A stretch of 64,000 nucleotides of DNA, from positions 3,519,501-3,583,500 of the forward strand of contig NZ_CP022657.1 in assembly GCF_002243515.1 (NCBI RefSeq), read 5' to 3'. Each line of letters opens with the position of its first letter. Within the stretch, counting starts at the first letter, position 1. Below the pieces are notes generated by a model. It was not told where the DNA came from and did not search any database. It worked only from the letters and a program-made list of their open reading frames with translations. A program made the translations under genes and the position numbers. Of this stretch, positions 25,031 to 32,776 are shown in pieces. Source of the stretch: Tumebacillus algifaecis (lineage in GTDB: Bacteria; Bacillota; Bacilli; Tumebacillales; Tumebacillaceae).

Positions 25031-25762
25031 ATGGATACTTTGCGTTATGTTCAGCAGTTTGGCCGCTCGAAAAAAGACAACTTAAAGCCTAGCCTATTAA
25101 GCAAGTATCATGTGGGTACTATTATTGAAGTCTTTCCATTTCGCATCATGGATTTCGGCTGCTTCGCCTCCACATCGGACGGTCTGAGCGGTTTGATTCA
25201 CAACAGCGAAATGTCATCGGTGATGCAAAACAATTTGCAAGAAATGATCGACAAGCAAGTGCCGATCACCGCTCGCATCAATAAATTTGATCGTCGCACT
25301 GGGGAAATTGCCTTCTCTTTGGAGAACAAAGCGAAATCATCTTTACATATCGAATCCGCTTTGCAGCACGAAACCCCTGTGAGCGAAACGGAAGTTCCCA
25401 CCGTCAGCGCCGAACCGGAGATCGAACTTACAGCCGAAGCCCTGCCGGAAGTAGCAGACGAATTGCAACCTTACCAATTTAAAATTAATCAGCCCGTCCA
25501 TCCTGAACCCGTACAAAAGTCGATCGCATCCGACCTGTCTGCGCGTTTGGATCAGGAGACGTCCGACATTCAAAAATTTCTCGAAGGCGTGTTGAAACAG
25601 GATTTGTCTCCTGTGGCTCGTAAAATGTTGCGCGACCTGTTACAAGAGACTTCCACCTTCCGCTTTACCTATGCGATGCAGACAGCGGTCGATGCATTCG
25701 AGCCAGATGTCGGTGTGCAACTGATGACCTCGATTGAACGCATCCTGCGCACGAAAGCGTAA
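25031..25762 (+). CDS. S1 RNA-binding domain protein
   Basis: 243 aa. A single S1 (OB-fold) domain at about 28-98: VGTIIEVFPFRIMDFGCFASTSDGLSGLIHNSEMS and RINKFDRRTGEIAFSLE. An acidic, Glu/Pro-rich linker (about 105-160) follows, then a helical C-terminal region (about 170-243). The layout resembles small S1-type general stress/RNA proteins but the C-terminal part is unfamiliar. Probably binds RNA or ribosomes. Own promoter and terminator. Confidence 0.75.
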   Translation: MDTLRYVQQFGRSKKDNLKPSLLSKYHVGTIIEVFPFRIMDFGCFASTSDGLSGLIHNSEMSSVMQNNLQEMIDKQVPITARINKFDRRTGEIAFSLENKAKSSLHIESALQHETPVSETEVPTVSAEPEIELTAEALPEVADELQPYQFKINQPVHPEPVQKSIASDLSARLDQETSDIQKFLEGVLKQDLSPVARKMLRDLLQETSTFRFTYAMQTAVDAFEPDVGVQLMTSIERILRTKA

Positions 25763-25771
25763 CCATACCAT

Positions 25772-25845
25772 AAAAAAGAGACCCGCGTATGAACATTTCC
25801 CATCGGCTACTTGATCGGAAAATGTTCAGCATCAGGTCTCTTTTT
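25772..25845. terminator. Long bidirectional terminator
   Basis: Outer stem AAAAGAGACC/GGTCTCTTTTT and inner stem GAACATTTCC/GGAAAATGTTC. It sits between convergent genes and serves both. Confidence 0.85.
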
Positions 25846-25859
25846 CATGAACAGGAAGG

Positions 25860-26705
25860 TCAGCGAATTTCTTTCATCATCTTCAAACGCGAACCGAGCA
25901 GATCGTCGATCATCTTCAGCTTCGGATCATGTGTAAAATCGTGCCCGTCGCCAAAATAGTGACGGTACAATTCTTGCGCGCGCTTGTAGTCTTTTTTCAC
26001 ATAGAGCGAGAAGATCTCTTCGAGCTTCACTTCATTGGACATCGCATACTGCAAGTTCAACTCATGCGCATCGCGAATCTCGCGGCGGAACTCGCCCATC
26101 TGCATGTCCAGTTCATGCGCCGTATCGGCTGCACGGCGCAAGGCGGCGCGCATGTCGTCGGGCAATTTCTGATCATATTTGTAGCGCAGTTCATGCTCGT
26201 TGGTCGCCCAAAAGTTCATCGCCAGCGTCCGCAGTTGAATCTCGCAGAACGCATCCTTTTTTACAGCGCCGTGATAGGTTGGGTAGCGGACGATCACATG
26301 GATCGAGCGATACCCGGAGTCTTTGGGAATCGCGATGTAGTCTTTGACCTCTTCGATCACAAAGTCCTCGCGCGAGGTGAGAATCTCCAACACTTCGCGG
26401 ATATCTTCGACATAGCGGGAGACCAGCCGAAGTCCGGCAATGTCCTTGACCGCCTGCTCTACCTCTTCAATCCAGTTGCCGACACCGATCTGCACGCCTT
26501 TGAGTTCCGCTTTTTGCAGCATCGATTCGGTCGATTTGACACGGCCGACTACATATTCGATCGGGGAGTAGCTTTTTTCTTGCAGACATCCGTATTTTAT
26601 GCCTTTCAGCTTGACTTTCAATTCATCTATCGTTTGCTGGTACGGTGCTTTCATCCGCGCCAGTTTCTCTAAATCGCCTTTGCTCGGCGTGTAATTCTTG
26701 ATCAT
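25860..26705 (-). CDS. GTP pyrophosphokinase family protein (small alarmone synthetase)
   Basis: 281 aa from the ATG at 26705 with GGAGG 7 nt upstream. The RelA/SpoT synthetase domain spans about 40-200: VVGRVKSTESMLQKAELK, DIAGLRLVSRYVEDI, KDSGYRSIHVIVRYP and CEIQLRTLAMNFWATNEHELRYK, the conserved residues of (p)ppGpp synthesis. There is no HD hydrolase domain. It is longer than B. subtilis RelQ (YjbM) and RelP (YwaC), with a helical C-terminal extension. Makes (p)ppGpp from ATP and GTP/GDP. Confidence 0.88.
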   Translation of the reverse strand: MIKNYTPSKGDLEKLARMKAPYQQTIDELKVKLKGIKYGCLQEKSYSPIEYVVGRVKSTESMLQKAELKGVQIGVGNWIEEVEQAVKDIAGLRLVSRYVEDIREVLEILTSREDFVIEEVKDYIAIPKDSGYRSIHVIVRYPTYHGAVKKDAFCEIQLRTLAMNFWATNEHELRYKYDQKLPDDMRAALRRAADTAHELDMQMGEFRREIRDAHELNLQYAMSNEVKLEEIFSLYVKKDYKRAQELYRHYFGDGHDFTHDPKLKMIDDLLGSRLKMMKEIR

Positions 26706-26866
26706 TGTTTCCTCCAACTGTATTCAAAATCTTGACTTACTAGAGATTCCATCCTTTCTACCAAATTCCTCCCTGTATTGGTGCATTTGTCACGAAATGT
26801 TTGGTATTGTGAAAGCAGGAATTATGCTAGACTTTAATTACCTTTTTAGGGAGGTAAAAAACGAGC

Positions 26867-27652
26867 ATGCACCACTATGTAAGAGAACATGGAACCGGTA
26901 TTCCGGTCGTTTTTATACACGGTTTCGCCGGCAACTCGCGCACCTGGCTGCCACAAGTGCGGATGTTTCAAAAAAAGTTTCGCGTCTTGCTCTACGATTT
27001 GCGCGGACACGGCAAGACCGGCGGTTCGAAAGTAGCTTCCTATGATGCGGAGTTATATGCGGACGACCTCGCCGCCATGCTGAAAGCAAAAGGGATCACC
27101 TCCGCTCACATCTGTTCCCTGTCGATGGGCGCCTTGGTGGCACAAGCGTTTGCGAGCAAATATCCGGAGATGGTGCGGACGTTGACGCTCGCTGGCGGCT
27201 TCTATCGCCTGCCGTGGTATTTCCGCGCAGTGGTCTCACCGCTCAACCGTACCTTGACGCGCATTCTGCCGCCGAGCATGATCGTGCGCATCGGCTCAAA
27301 AGTCCTGATGCCACGCCGCCGCGAGCAGGTCGGACGCCAAGCGTTCATCAAAGCCAGCCAAGATTTGTGCCCACGCGAATTTGAGAAGATCATCTCCTTT
27401 TTGACCAGTGCGAACGGGAGCGGGCTTTGTCGCAAGCTAAAAGTGCCGACACACCTGATCTCCGGAGATGCCGACTATTGGTTTGTCGGACAAGTCAAAA
27501 AGATGAAAGATTGGATTCATGGTGCCAAGCTTCACCTGTTGAAAGGTTGCGCACACGTCGTGACGATCGAACGGTTTGCCGAGTTTAACGCGCTGTACTT
27601 AGAAATCTTGGAGCGCTTCGAGCAACAACAGCTTAAACTGGCCAATTCGTAA
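26867..27652 (+). CDS. Alpha/beta hydrolase
   Basis: 261 aa. Oxyanion-hole HGFAGNSRTW near residue 18; nucleophile Ser in CSLSMGALVAQAF (about 84-96); Asp near SGDADYWF; His in GCAHVVTIERF (about 226). The cap region carries basic residues (MPRRREQVGRQAF). It is probably an esterase or lactonase-like enzyme of unknown substrate. Ribosome site AGGGAGG before the ATG. Monocistronic with a strong terminator. Confidence 0.85.
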   Translation: MHHYVREHGTGIPVVFIHGFAGNSRTWLPQVRMFQKKFRVLLYDLRGHGKTGGSKVASYDAELYADDLAAMLKAKGITSAHICSLSMGALVAQAFASKYPEMVRTLTLAGGFYRLPWYFRAVVSPLNRTLTRILPPSMIVRIGSKVLMPRRREQVGRQAFIKASQDLCPREFEKIISFLTSANGSGLCRKLKVPTHLISGDADYWFVGQVKKMKDWIHGAKLHLLKGCAHVVTIERFAEFNALYLEILERFEQQQLKLANS

Positions 27653-27654
27653 TG

Positions 27655-27693
27655 AAAAGCCATCCTGTAGTTTGTCTACAGGATGGCTTTTTC
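27655..27693. terminator. Bidirectional terminator, hydrolase / M24 peptidase
   Basis: A 14-bp AAGCCATCCTGTAG / CTACAGGATGGCTT stem with A and T tracts on both sides. Confidence 0.92.
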
Positions 27694-27723
27694 CATCATG
27701 GTCAAGCGCGTTGTTCGATACGA

Positions 27724-28824
27724 TTAGACCGGGATGATCTGCAAGTCTTTCGGATAGGAAGTCAGGATTTCCACACCGTCCGCGGTGACGATCACATCGT
27801 CTTCGATCCGCACGCCGCCCACTTCCGGCACGTAGACACCCGGCTCGATCGTGAACACCATGCCCGGCACCATTTCCTGTTCATTGTTCCCATGCATCGA
27901 TGGGAACTCATGCACCTCGATCCCGAGTCCGTGCCCTACGCGGTGCGTGAAATATTCACCGTAGCCTGCCGCTTCGATCACGTCGCGCGCGGCGCGGTCC
28001 ACCTCTTTCGCCGGGCGACCCGGCTTGGTCGCAGCGATGCCCGCGAGATTGGCCGCCAGCACCGTCTCATAGATCTCGCGCTGCTGCGCCGTCGCTTCCC
28101 CGACGATGACGGTGCGGGTGATGTCGGAGCAATAGCCCTCATAGACAGCCCCGAGGTCGAACAGCACAAAATCCCCTTTTTGGATGGTGCGACTGCCCGG
28201 CGAGCCATGCGGCAACGCGCTCTTTTCACCGGCGAGCACGATGGTCGAGAACGAGGTACCCGATGCGCCAAGTCCGATCATCGTGGACTCGACAACCGCA
28301 ACCAACTCCTGCTCCGTCTTGCCGATGGCGATCGCATTGATGCCTGCTTCCACTGCGCGGTCCGCGATCTCGGCCGCTTTTTTCATGATGGCCGCTTCTT
28401 CCTGATCCTTGCTCAGACGCATGCCGAGCAACAGGTCTTCCGCCGCCACCGCTTTGTCCTCGCCAAACACCGTCTGCAGTTGCTCATAGCGAGCCACCGT
28501 CATGTGCAATTTCTCCACCGCCAGCGTCCCATACGGTCCGTCGCCGATCACATCACGCAGCTTTTGCATCGGGTCATCGGTGTCGGACACGGTGACGATG
28601 TTCGCAAATCCGGTCTTCTCCGCTTCTTCCTTCTCCAGCGTCGGCACAAACAGCGCGCGCTCCCCTGAAGCTGTCACGCAAAGTGCCATGAACCGCTCAT
28701 GCGGATGGCAGTCAAAGCCAGTCAAATAATAAACGTTCGGCGGCGAAGTCACCAACAGCACGCCCACGCTTTGCTCCGTCATCCACTCCTGAATTCGCTC
28801 TAATCGCACTTCATAAATCGACAT
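27724..28824 (-). CDS. M24 family aminopeptidase / Xaa-Pro dipeptidase
   Basis: 366 aa from the ATG at 28824 (GGGGG upstream). Upstream in-frame sequence belongs to the antisense of a neighbouring gene. N-terminal creatinase domain (1-135), then the pita-bread catalytic domain with five metal ligands: Asp in DLGAVYEGYCSDITRT (two), His in GHGLGIEVHE, Glu in TIEPGVYVP and Glu in RIEDDVIV. It cleaves Xaa-Pro dipeptides or N-terminal residues before Pro, as YqhT/PepQ. Cytoplasmic peptide recycling. Confidence 0.9.
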   Translation of the reverse strand: MSIYEVRLERIQEWMTEQSVGVLLVTSPPNVYYLTGFDCHPHERFMALCVTASGERALFVPTLEKEEAEKTGFANIVTVSDTDDPMQKLRDVIGDGPYGTLAVEKLHMTVARYEQLQTVFGEDKAVAAEDLLLGMRLSKDQEEAAIMKKAAEIADRAVEAGINAIAIGKTEQELVAVVESTMIGLGASGTSFSTIVLAGEKSALPHGSPGSRTIQKGDFVLFDLGAVYEGYCSDITRTVIVGEATAQQREIYETVLAANLAGIAATKPGRPAKEVDRAARDVIEAAGYGEYFTHRVGHGLGIEVHEFPSMHGNNEQEMVPGMVFTIEPGVYVPEVGGVRIEDDVIVTADGVEILTSYPKDLQIIPV

Positions 28825-28931
28825 TCGAAAAACCCCCATTTCAAGAATTGCTTTTGCTATGAGTGTAACATACTCCCTGCCAAATCGTGGCATACTAGCG
28901 GAAACTTTTTTGCTGATAAGGAGGAGGACGA

Positions 28932-29924
28932 ATGCGGAGGAGATCGTATTGGACAGCTCTGCTCGGCGCACTGCTGTTCGTCGCCCTGCTGTTCCCTGTA
29001 CGCGGATTGGCAGTGACCCCTGAAGGCGAGGTGCCGCTGCTAACATTTGCAGCATTCTCAGATGTGCATGTGGTGGATGCGCGGAACATCGACCACTACA
29101 GGAGCACCCACAAGTTCCGACATGCCTTGCGCGACCTCGTCCCGTCCAAGCCTGACTTTCTCGTCATCAACGGCGACCTGAGCAATGGCCGGGAACAGGA
29201 TCTGTTGCTGGTACGATCGCTCGTCAAGGAGAACGGCAATTTCAAACTGTTCCCTAGCATGGGCAACCACGAATATTATTACCAATGGCAAAATCCAAAG
29301 TGGAACGACGAGCGGGCCAAAAAGCAGTTTCAACAGATCTTTGGCCTCGAACAACTCTACTACGACCATTTTGAAAAAGGGGCACATTTCATCCATCTCT
29401 CGCCCGAGCAGTACATGGCCAAACAAAAGGAGATCGGCGAAGCAGCTTGGCTGTCCGACCAGCAGATCGCTTGGTTTAAAAAAACGCTACTCAGCTCGAA
29501 AGCGCCGACCTTCGTCTTCCTCCATCAACCGCTCGACAACACGGTCGGCAAAACGGATGTCGGCATCTCCGCCGTGCAGACCGCACAACTGCTCGCCATC
29601 GCTAAACTTCATCCGCAAGTGGTCTGGTTCTCCGGTCACTCCCACGTTTCCATCACCGCAAACAGCGAATATGTGCAACAGGATGGCATCACCTTCGTCG
29701 GTCTCGGCTCCATCTTTCAGCCGGTTGAAGTCTCAAGCACGGCGTTCGAAGGCAGCATAAAAGAGGGGGGCTACCACTTGCGCGTCGATCCGTTGAAAAG
29801 CGAATCGCGCTTTGTCGAACTCTACCGCGACCGCATCGTCATCCGCGACCGCGATCACCAGAAAAACGCATGGGGAAACAAACATGTGATTCAAATCGAC
29901 AGCAAAAGCCTCCTCACTCGTTGA
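28932..29924 (+). CDS. Secreted calcineurin-like metallophosphoesterase
   Basis: 330 aa. A signal sequence at about 1-27 (LLGALLFVALLFPVRGLA). Metal-binding blocks in order: FSDVHVVD, INGDLSNGR, MGNHEYYY, and the late GHSHVSI. This is the calcineurin-like phosphoesterase fold, exported or membrane tethered. Substrate could be a nucleotide or lipid phosphate. AAGGAGGAGGACGA precedes the ATG. A weak hairpin lies at the stop codon, then an octamer repeat. Confidence 0.85.
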   Translation: MRRRSYWTALLGALLFVALLFPVRGLAVTPEGEVPLLTFAAFSDVHVVDARNIDHYRSTHKFRHALRDLVPSKPDFLVINGDLSNGREQDLLLVRSLVKENGNFKLFPSMGNHEYYYQWQNPKWNDERAKKQFQQIFGLEQLYYDHFEKGAHFIHLSPEQYMAKQKEIGEAAWLSDQQIAWFKKTLLSSKAPTFVFLHQPLDNTVGKTDVGISAVQTAQLLAIAKLHPQVVWFSGHSHVSITANSEYVQQDGITFVGLGSIFQPVEVSSTAFEGSIKEGGYHLRVDPLKSESRFVELYRDRIVIRDRDHQKNAWGNKHVIQIDSKSLLTR

Positions 29925-29946
29925 GAAGGCTTCCTCGCAATCTAAA

Positions 29947-30024
29947 CAACTGCTCAACTGCTCAACTGCTCAACTGCTCAACTGCTCAACTGCTCAACTG
30001 CTCAACTGCTCAACTGCTCAACTG
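29947..30024. repeat. Tandem 8-bp repeat, CAACTGCT x 9.75
   Basis: Nine perfect copies of CAACTGCT plus CAACTG run without a mismatch between the ends of two convergent genes. The last copies supply the TGA stop (30018-30020) and preceding codons of the MBL-fold gene on the minus strand. A perfect 8-mer array indicates slipped-strand instability. Confidence 0.97.
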
Positions 30025-30974
30025 AACATCCACACGCCGTCTTCGGTCGTCTCTCGCGCGATCCTGCCCTCTGCCGTCATCCAGTCGAGATGGCCGAGCG
30101 TCTCCGACATCACCAGCGGCAAGTAGTTCATCGCTTTCGGGAACAGCGCTTCGCACACCTCAAGCCCTGTGCGCTTGCCCGCTTTCACCTGTTCGACCAC
30201 CATGCGCGCCCGCTTTTCCTGCGACCGAAAGCGCTTTTCGATCAACTCGCGGTAGTTTCGAATCTCCTCAAAATGCCCAGGATACCCGACTTGCCACTCG
30301 AGGTCATAAATTTTGCGCAACGCTTGGCGGTAGATCATCAGCGTTTTCGGACGCTCCTCCCCTTCACGAGCGGCAGGCTCGATAAATGCGTTGGAAGCGA
30401 TGTTTTGCAAAAGATGATCGCCGAGCAGCATCACACCGTTTGTGTCGTCGAACAAAGAGAGGTGATCCTGCGAATGGCCCGGCGTGTAAATCACCCGCCA
30501 TTGCTCATGACCGGGCAAACGGTCGCCTTCCTGCAACACCACATCGACGCCCGCTCGTCCCATGTCATCCTGATAACTGGACACCTGCTGGACGATCGAC
30601 TGGCGCCGCGTCTCCTCTACCATTCCCATGCCCAGATACACGTGATCAAAAAACGCCACGCGCTTCGCCAAGCTCGTTGCTGTCGGCATGATCAAATCGT
30701 GAGTCAGCGGATGGGCGTACACGGTCGCACCACTTCGGGCAACCAGCCGTTCCAACAGCCCGGCATGGTCGGCATGATAATGGGTCAACACGATCTGCTG
30801 CAAATCCTCAACGCGAACGCCAACTTCGGCCAACTTCCGCTCCAGCACGCGTTCCCCTTCCCGACTGCTCGTCCCCGTATCGACCAGTGTCAACCGATCA
30901 CCGTCACGCAACAAATACACGTTCACGTCCCCGATCTGAAAAGGAGTCGGAAGTGCTATTTTATGAACCTTCAT
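30018..30974 (-). CDS. MBL-fold metallo-hydrolase
   Basis: 318 aa from the ATG at 30974 (GGGAG upstream; a TTG precedes it). Metallo-beta-lactamase fold: DTGTSSREGE, HYHADHAGLL (metal-binding HxHxDH), YTPGHSQDHLSLF, GDHLL and GHFEEIRNY. The extended C-terminal part (about 235-318) has the winged-helix-like segment of hydroxyacylglutathione hydrolase-like and thioesterase-type MBL proteins. Substrate unknown. Its stop lies in the octamer repeat. Confidence 0.87.
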   Translation of the reverse strand: MKVHKIALPTPFQIGDVNVYLLRDGDRLTLVDTGTSSREGERVLERKLAEVGVRVEDLQQIVLTHYHADHAGLLERLVARSGATVYAHPLTHDLIMPTATSLAKRVAFFDHVYLGMGMVEETRRQSIVQQVSSYQDDMGRAGVDVVLQEGDRLPGHEQWRVIYTPGHSQDHLSLFDDTNGVMLLGDHLLQNIASNAFIEPAAREGEERPKTLMIYRQALRKIYDLEWQVGYPGHFEEIRNYRELIEKRFRSQEKRARMVVEQVKAGKRTGLEVCEALFPKAMNYLPLVMSETLGHLDWMTAEGRIARETTEDGVWMFS

Positions 30975-31062
30975 CAATTTCTCGCTCCCTTTGCACTCAT
31001 GGGTCAGTTTAGTTCTCTTAAAATCGTAAGATATTTCAGCTCAAAAATAAAGCCCTATACTG

Positions 31063-31098
31063 AAAAAGGCCCCGGAAACTACTCCGGGAGCCCTTTAT
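31063..31098 (-). terminator. Terminator of the 113-aa membrane protein gene
   Basis: On the minus strand AAAGGGCTCCCGGA pairs with CCGGGGCCTTT and is followed by TTTC; it overlaps the last codons of the gene. Confidence 0.75.
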
Positions 31099-31420
31099 CC
31101 TTTCGTACCAGCCCCATGATCCCCGCGATGATCAGCAAGATCCCCGGCAAGATGTAGAAAAATGAGATGCAGACAAAACCGCCGATCGCTGCCACAAGCA
31201 TGAGGATGCTGGCGAGCACCGTTTTCTTGCGCACCAGCACCGCTCCGATGATTCCTAAAACGGAGAAGAGCAGCGCAATCCATGACAATCCTGCCACCAA
31301 ACCGCCTTCTTCCACAGCCAATGACTGCGCCACTTCGCCAAAAAAGACTCCGGCAAGCGCAAACAAAATCCCCAAGATACCTCCGGCAAGACCCAATCCA
31401 AACTCGGCTGTGCGTTTCAT
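31079..31420 (-). CDS. DUF4064-like four-helix membrane protein
   Basis: 113 aa. Four hydrophobic helices (about 10-32, 45-62, 68-82, 85-103) with the Gly-rich LGLAGGILGILFALAGVFFG and the conserved ISFFYILPGILLIIAGIMGL end. A second member of the same family lies at 41781, sharing the SFFYIL block and layout. No catalytic residues are visible; a membrane stress or packing function is a guess. GAGGGGAATCG precedes the ATG. Confidence 0.7.
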   Translation of the reverse strand: MKRTAEFGLGLAGGILGILFALAGVFFGEVAQSLAVEEGGLVAGLSWIALLFSVLGIIGAVLVRKKTVLASILMLVAAIGGFVCISFFYILPGILLIIAGIMGLVRKDKGLPE

Positions 31421-31503
31421 GAATCGATTCCCCTCTCCATGAGATGCGACGCAAGCAGACGCTCACCCCATGGATATGAAGAGACTGCGGTCAGCATGAC
31501 AGC

Positions 31504-31656
31504 TTACCGTTTGCCTGAACTGGTGTTTGTACCGATGTCGGACAACTGAAAGAGTGTCATGATCGATTTCCAGACCAATCCTCTGCGTGAAGCAAAACCG
31601 AACATCAGCGTGATAAACAGCACGATCAGGATGATGATAAAGATTAGATTTTTCAT
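31504..31656 (-). CDS. Small single-pass membrane peptide, 50 aa
   Basis: A 51-codon frame starts with ATG at 31656 behind a strong GGAGGTG site. The N-terminus is a hydrophobic helix (IFIIILIVLFITLMFGF), followed by a basic patch (ASRRGLVWK) and a polar tail. It reads like a genuine small membrane protein. I do not recognise the family. It faces away from the truncated haemoglobin gene. Confidence 0.6.
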   Translation of the reverse strand: MKNLIFIIILIVLFITLMFGFASRRGLVWKSIMTLFQLSDIGTNTSSGKR

Positions 31657-31780
31657 CCAGGTACACCTCCGCACCTATTAGCATGCCCCGAGTGTGTGAC
31701 ATTTCGCACGGTCGATTTGCCGAATATCGGGTACCATAAGACTTGTAAACAATCCCATGAAGTAACGGAGGATGATCCTT

Positions 31781-32146
31781 ATGTCAGAAAACACATCGCT
31801 GTATGCCAAACTGGGTGGCCAAGAGGCGATTGCAGCCGTTGTTGATAACTTCTACGACCGCTTGCTCCAAGATGACACCGTCAATGAATTTTTCAAACAT
31901 ACCGACATGGAAAAACAGCGCCGTCACCAAGCGATGTTTATCTCCTTTGCACTGGGCGGCCCCAACCAATACACTGGTAAAAGCATGGCCCATGCACACG
32001 CAGGCATGAATCTGCAAATGTCACACTTCATGGCGGTGGCCAACCATCTGTCCGCAGCTCTGCGCGATTTTCACGTTTCCGAAGAGGACATTCAAACGGT
32101 GATCAACCACTTGCTGACCCTAAAAGATGATATCTTGGGCAAGTAA
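31781..32146 (+). CDS. glbN: Group I truncated haemoglobin
   Basis: 121 aa from the ATG at 31781, 9 nt after GGAGG; an ATG at 31772 is too close to that site. Hallmarks: SLYAKLGGQEAIAAVVDNFYDRLL (helices A-B), F-x-HTDMEKQRRHQAMFISFALGG, the proximal His in AHAHAGMNLQMSHF, and VANHLSAALRDF. Binds haem and handles O2 or NO. A small Rho_N/SAP-like gene lies downstream after a terminator. Confidence 0.93.
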   Translation: MSENTSLYAKLGGQEAIAAVVDNFYDRLLQDDTVNEFFKHTDMEKQRRHQAMFISFALGGPNQYTGKSMAHAHAGMNLQMSHFMAVANHLSAALRDFHVSEEDIQTVINHLLTLKDDILGK

Positions 32147-32165
32147 GTTCCGAAATAGGACACAG

Positions 32166-32208
32166 TAAAACCTAGACCCATTTTTCTCGCGGTCTGGGTT
32201 TTATTTTT
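32166..32208 (+). terminator. Terminator of glbN
   Basis: AAAACCTAGACC/GGTCTGGGTTTT with one mismatch, followed by TTATTTTT. Confidence 0.75.
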
Positions 32209-32222
32209 GGGAGGTGGATGGT

Positions 32223-32405
32223 ATGAGTGTAGACGTGGAAGAGTTGGACAGCATGGGAGTCAAAGAAATCCAAGCGCTCGCCAAACAACTGCGAATTCAT
32301 CCGTCCTACAAAGTCGGCGGGCTGCGCGTTCGCAAGAATAAAGCCGAACTGCTGCGCGACATCAGGCGTCAAGTCGTCAGCAATGGCAGCACGGACGCGC
32401 AGTAA
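32223..32405 (+). CDS. Rho_N/SAP-like mini-protein
   Basis: 60 aa from the ATG at 32223 after GGGAGGTGG. It has the helix-turn-helix-like pattern of Rho N-terminal/SAP domains: MGVKEIQALAKQLRIHP, then VRKNKAELLRDIRRQV. Such domains bind nucleic acid; here the domain is the whole protein. Possibly a small RNA- or DNA-binding factor. Own terminator; unknown role. Confidence 0.6.
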   Translation: MSVDVEELDSMGVKEIQALAKQLRIHPSYKVGGLRVRKNKAELLRDIRRQVVSNGSTDAQ

Positions 32406-32421
32406 CCTTCCCTTACAACAG

Positions 32422-32452
32422 GAAAGACGGCGCGATTGCGCCGTCTTCCTTC
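32422..32452. terminator. Bidirectional terminator
   Basis: AAGACGGCGC/GCGCCGTCTT around GATT, between convergent small genes. Both flanks have short T-rich or A-rich ends. Confidence 0.75.
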
Positions 32453-32468
32453 CCATCCTAGCCAACGA

Positions 32469-32672
32469 TCAGAGCTGTACCCGATACACGCCCGGTTCTG
32501 TTTCCTCCAAGCGCCGCGTCTGCAACAGCGCGCGCTGCTGTTCCTCGCTAAGCCCCGCTTGGGACAGCTCTTCTTGTGTCAACACATCTCCCTTTGCTCC
32601 GTGCAGTCTGACCAACGTCCGCAAGACGTGCGGCGTGATGATCTCGATCAATTCCGCGCGTGAAAATCGCAT
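32469..32672 (-). CDS. Small hypothetical protein, 67 aa
   Basis: Start ATG at 32672 after AGGAGG with 10-nt spacing. The protein begins MRFSRAELIEIITPHVLRTL and is mostly helical, with GLSEEQQRALLQTRRLEE and a C-terminal PGVYRVQL. I do not recognise a family. It is divergent from the acyl-CoA ligase gene with about 100 bp between. Confidence 0.6.
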   Translation of the reverse strand: MRFSRAELIEIITPHVLRTLVRLHGAKGDVLTQEELSQAGLSEEQQRALLQTRRLEETEPGVYRVQL

Positions 32673-32776
32673 CGTTCCCGTCCTCCTTTTGCCAATAGTT
32701 TTATCATACGTACAAACCTGTGCGGCGTAAACATAAATCACCACACCTGCACTCGGAAAAAGGAGGACATCAGCGT

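Noticed and set aside
27652-28668. A 338-codon plus-strand frame opposite the M24 peptidase
   Set aside because: All five metal ligands of M24 are in the minus-strand frame; the plus-strand product is His/Arg-rich shadow sequence and starts in the terminator.
29947-30024. Direct repeats as a possible CRISPR array
   Set aside because: An 8-bp unit with no spacers is a simple tandem repeat; no cas genes nearby.
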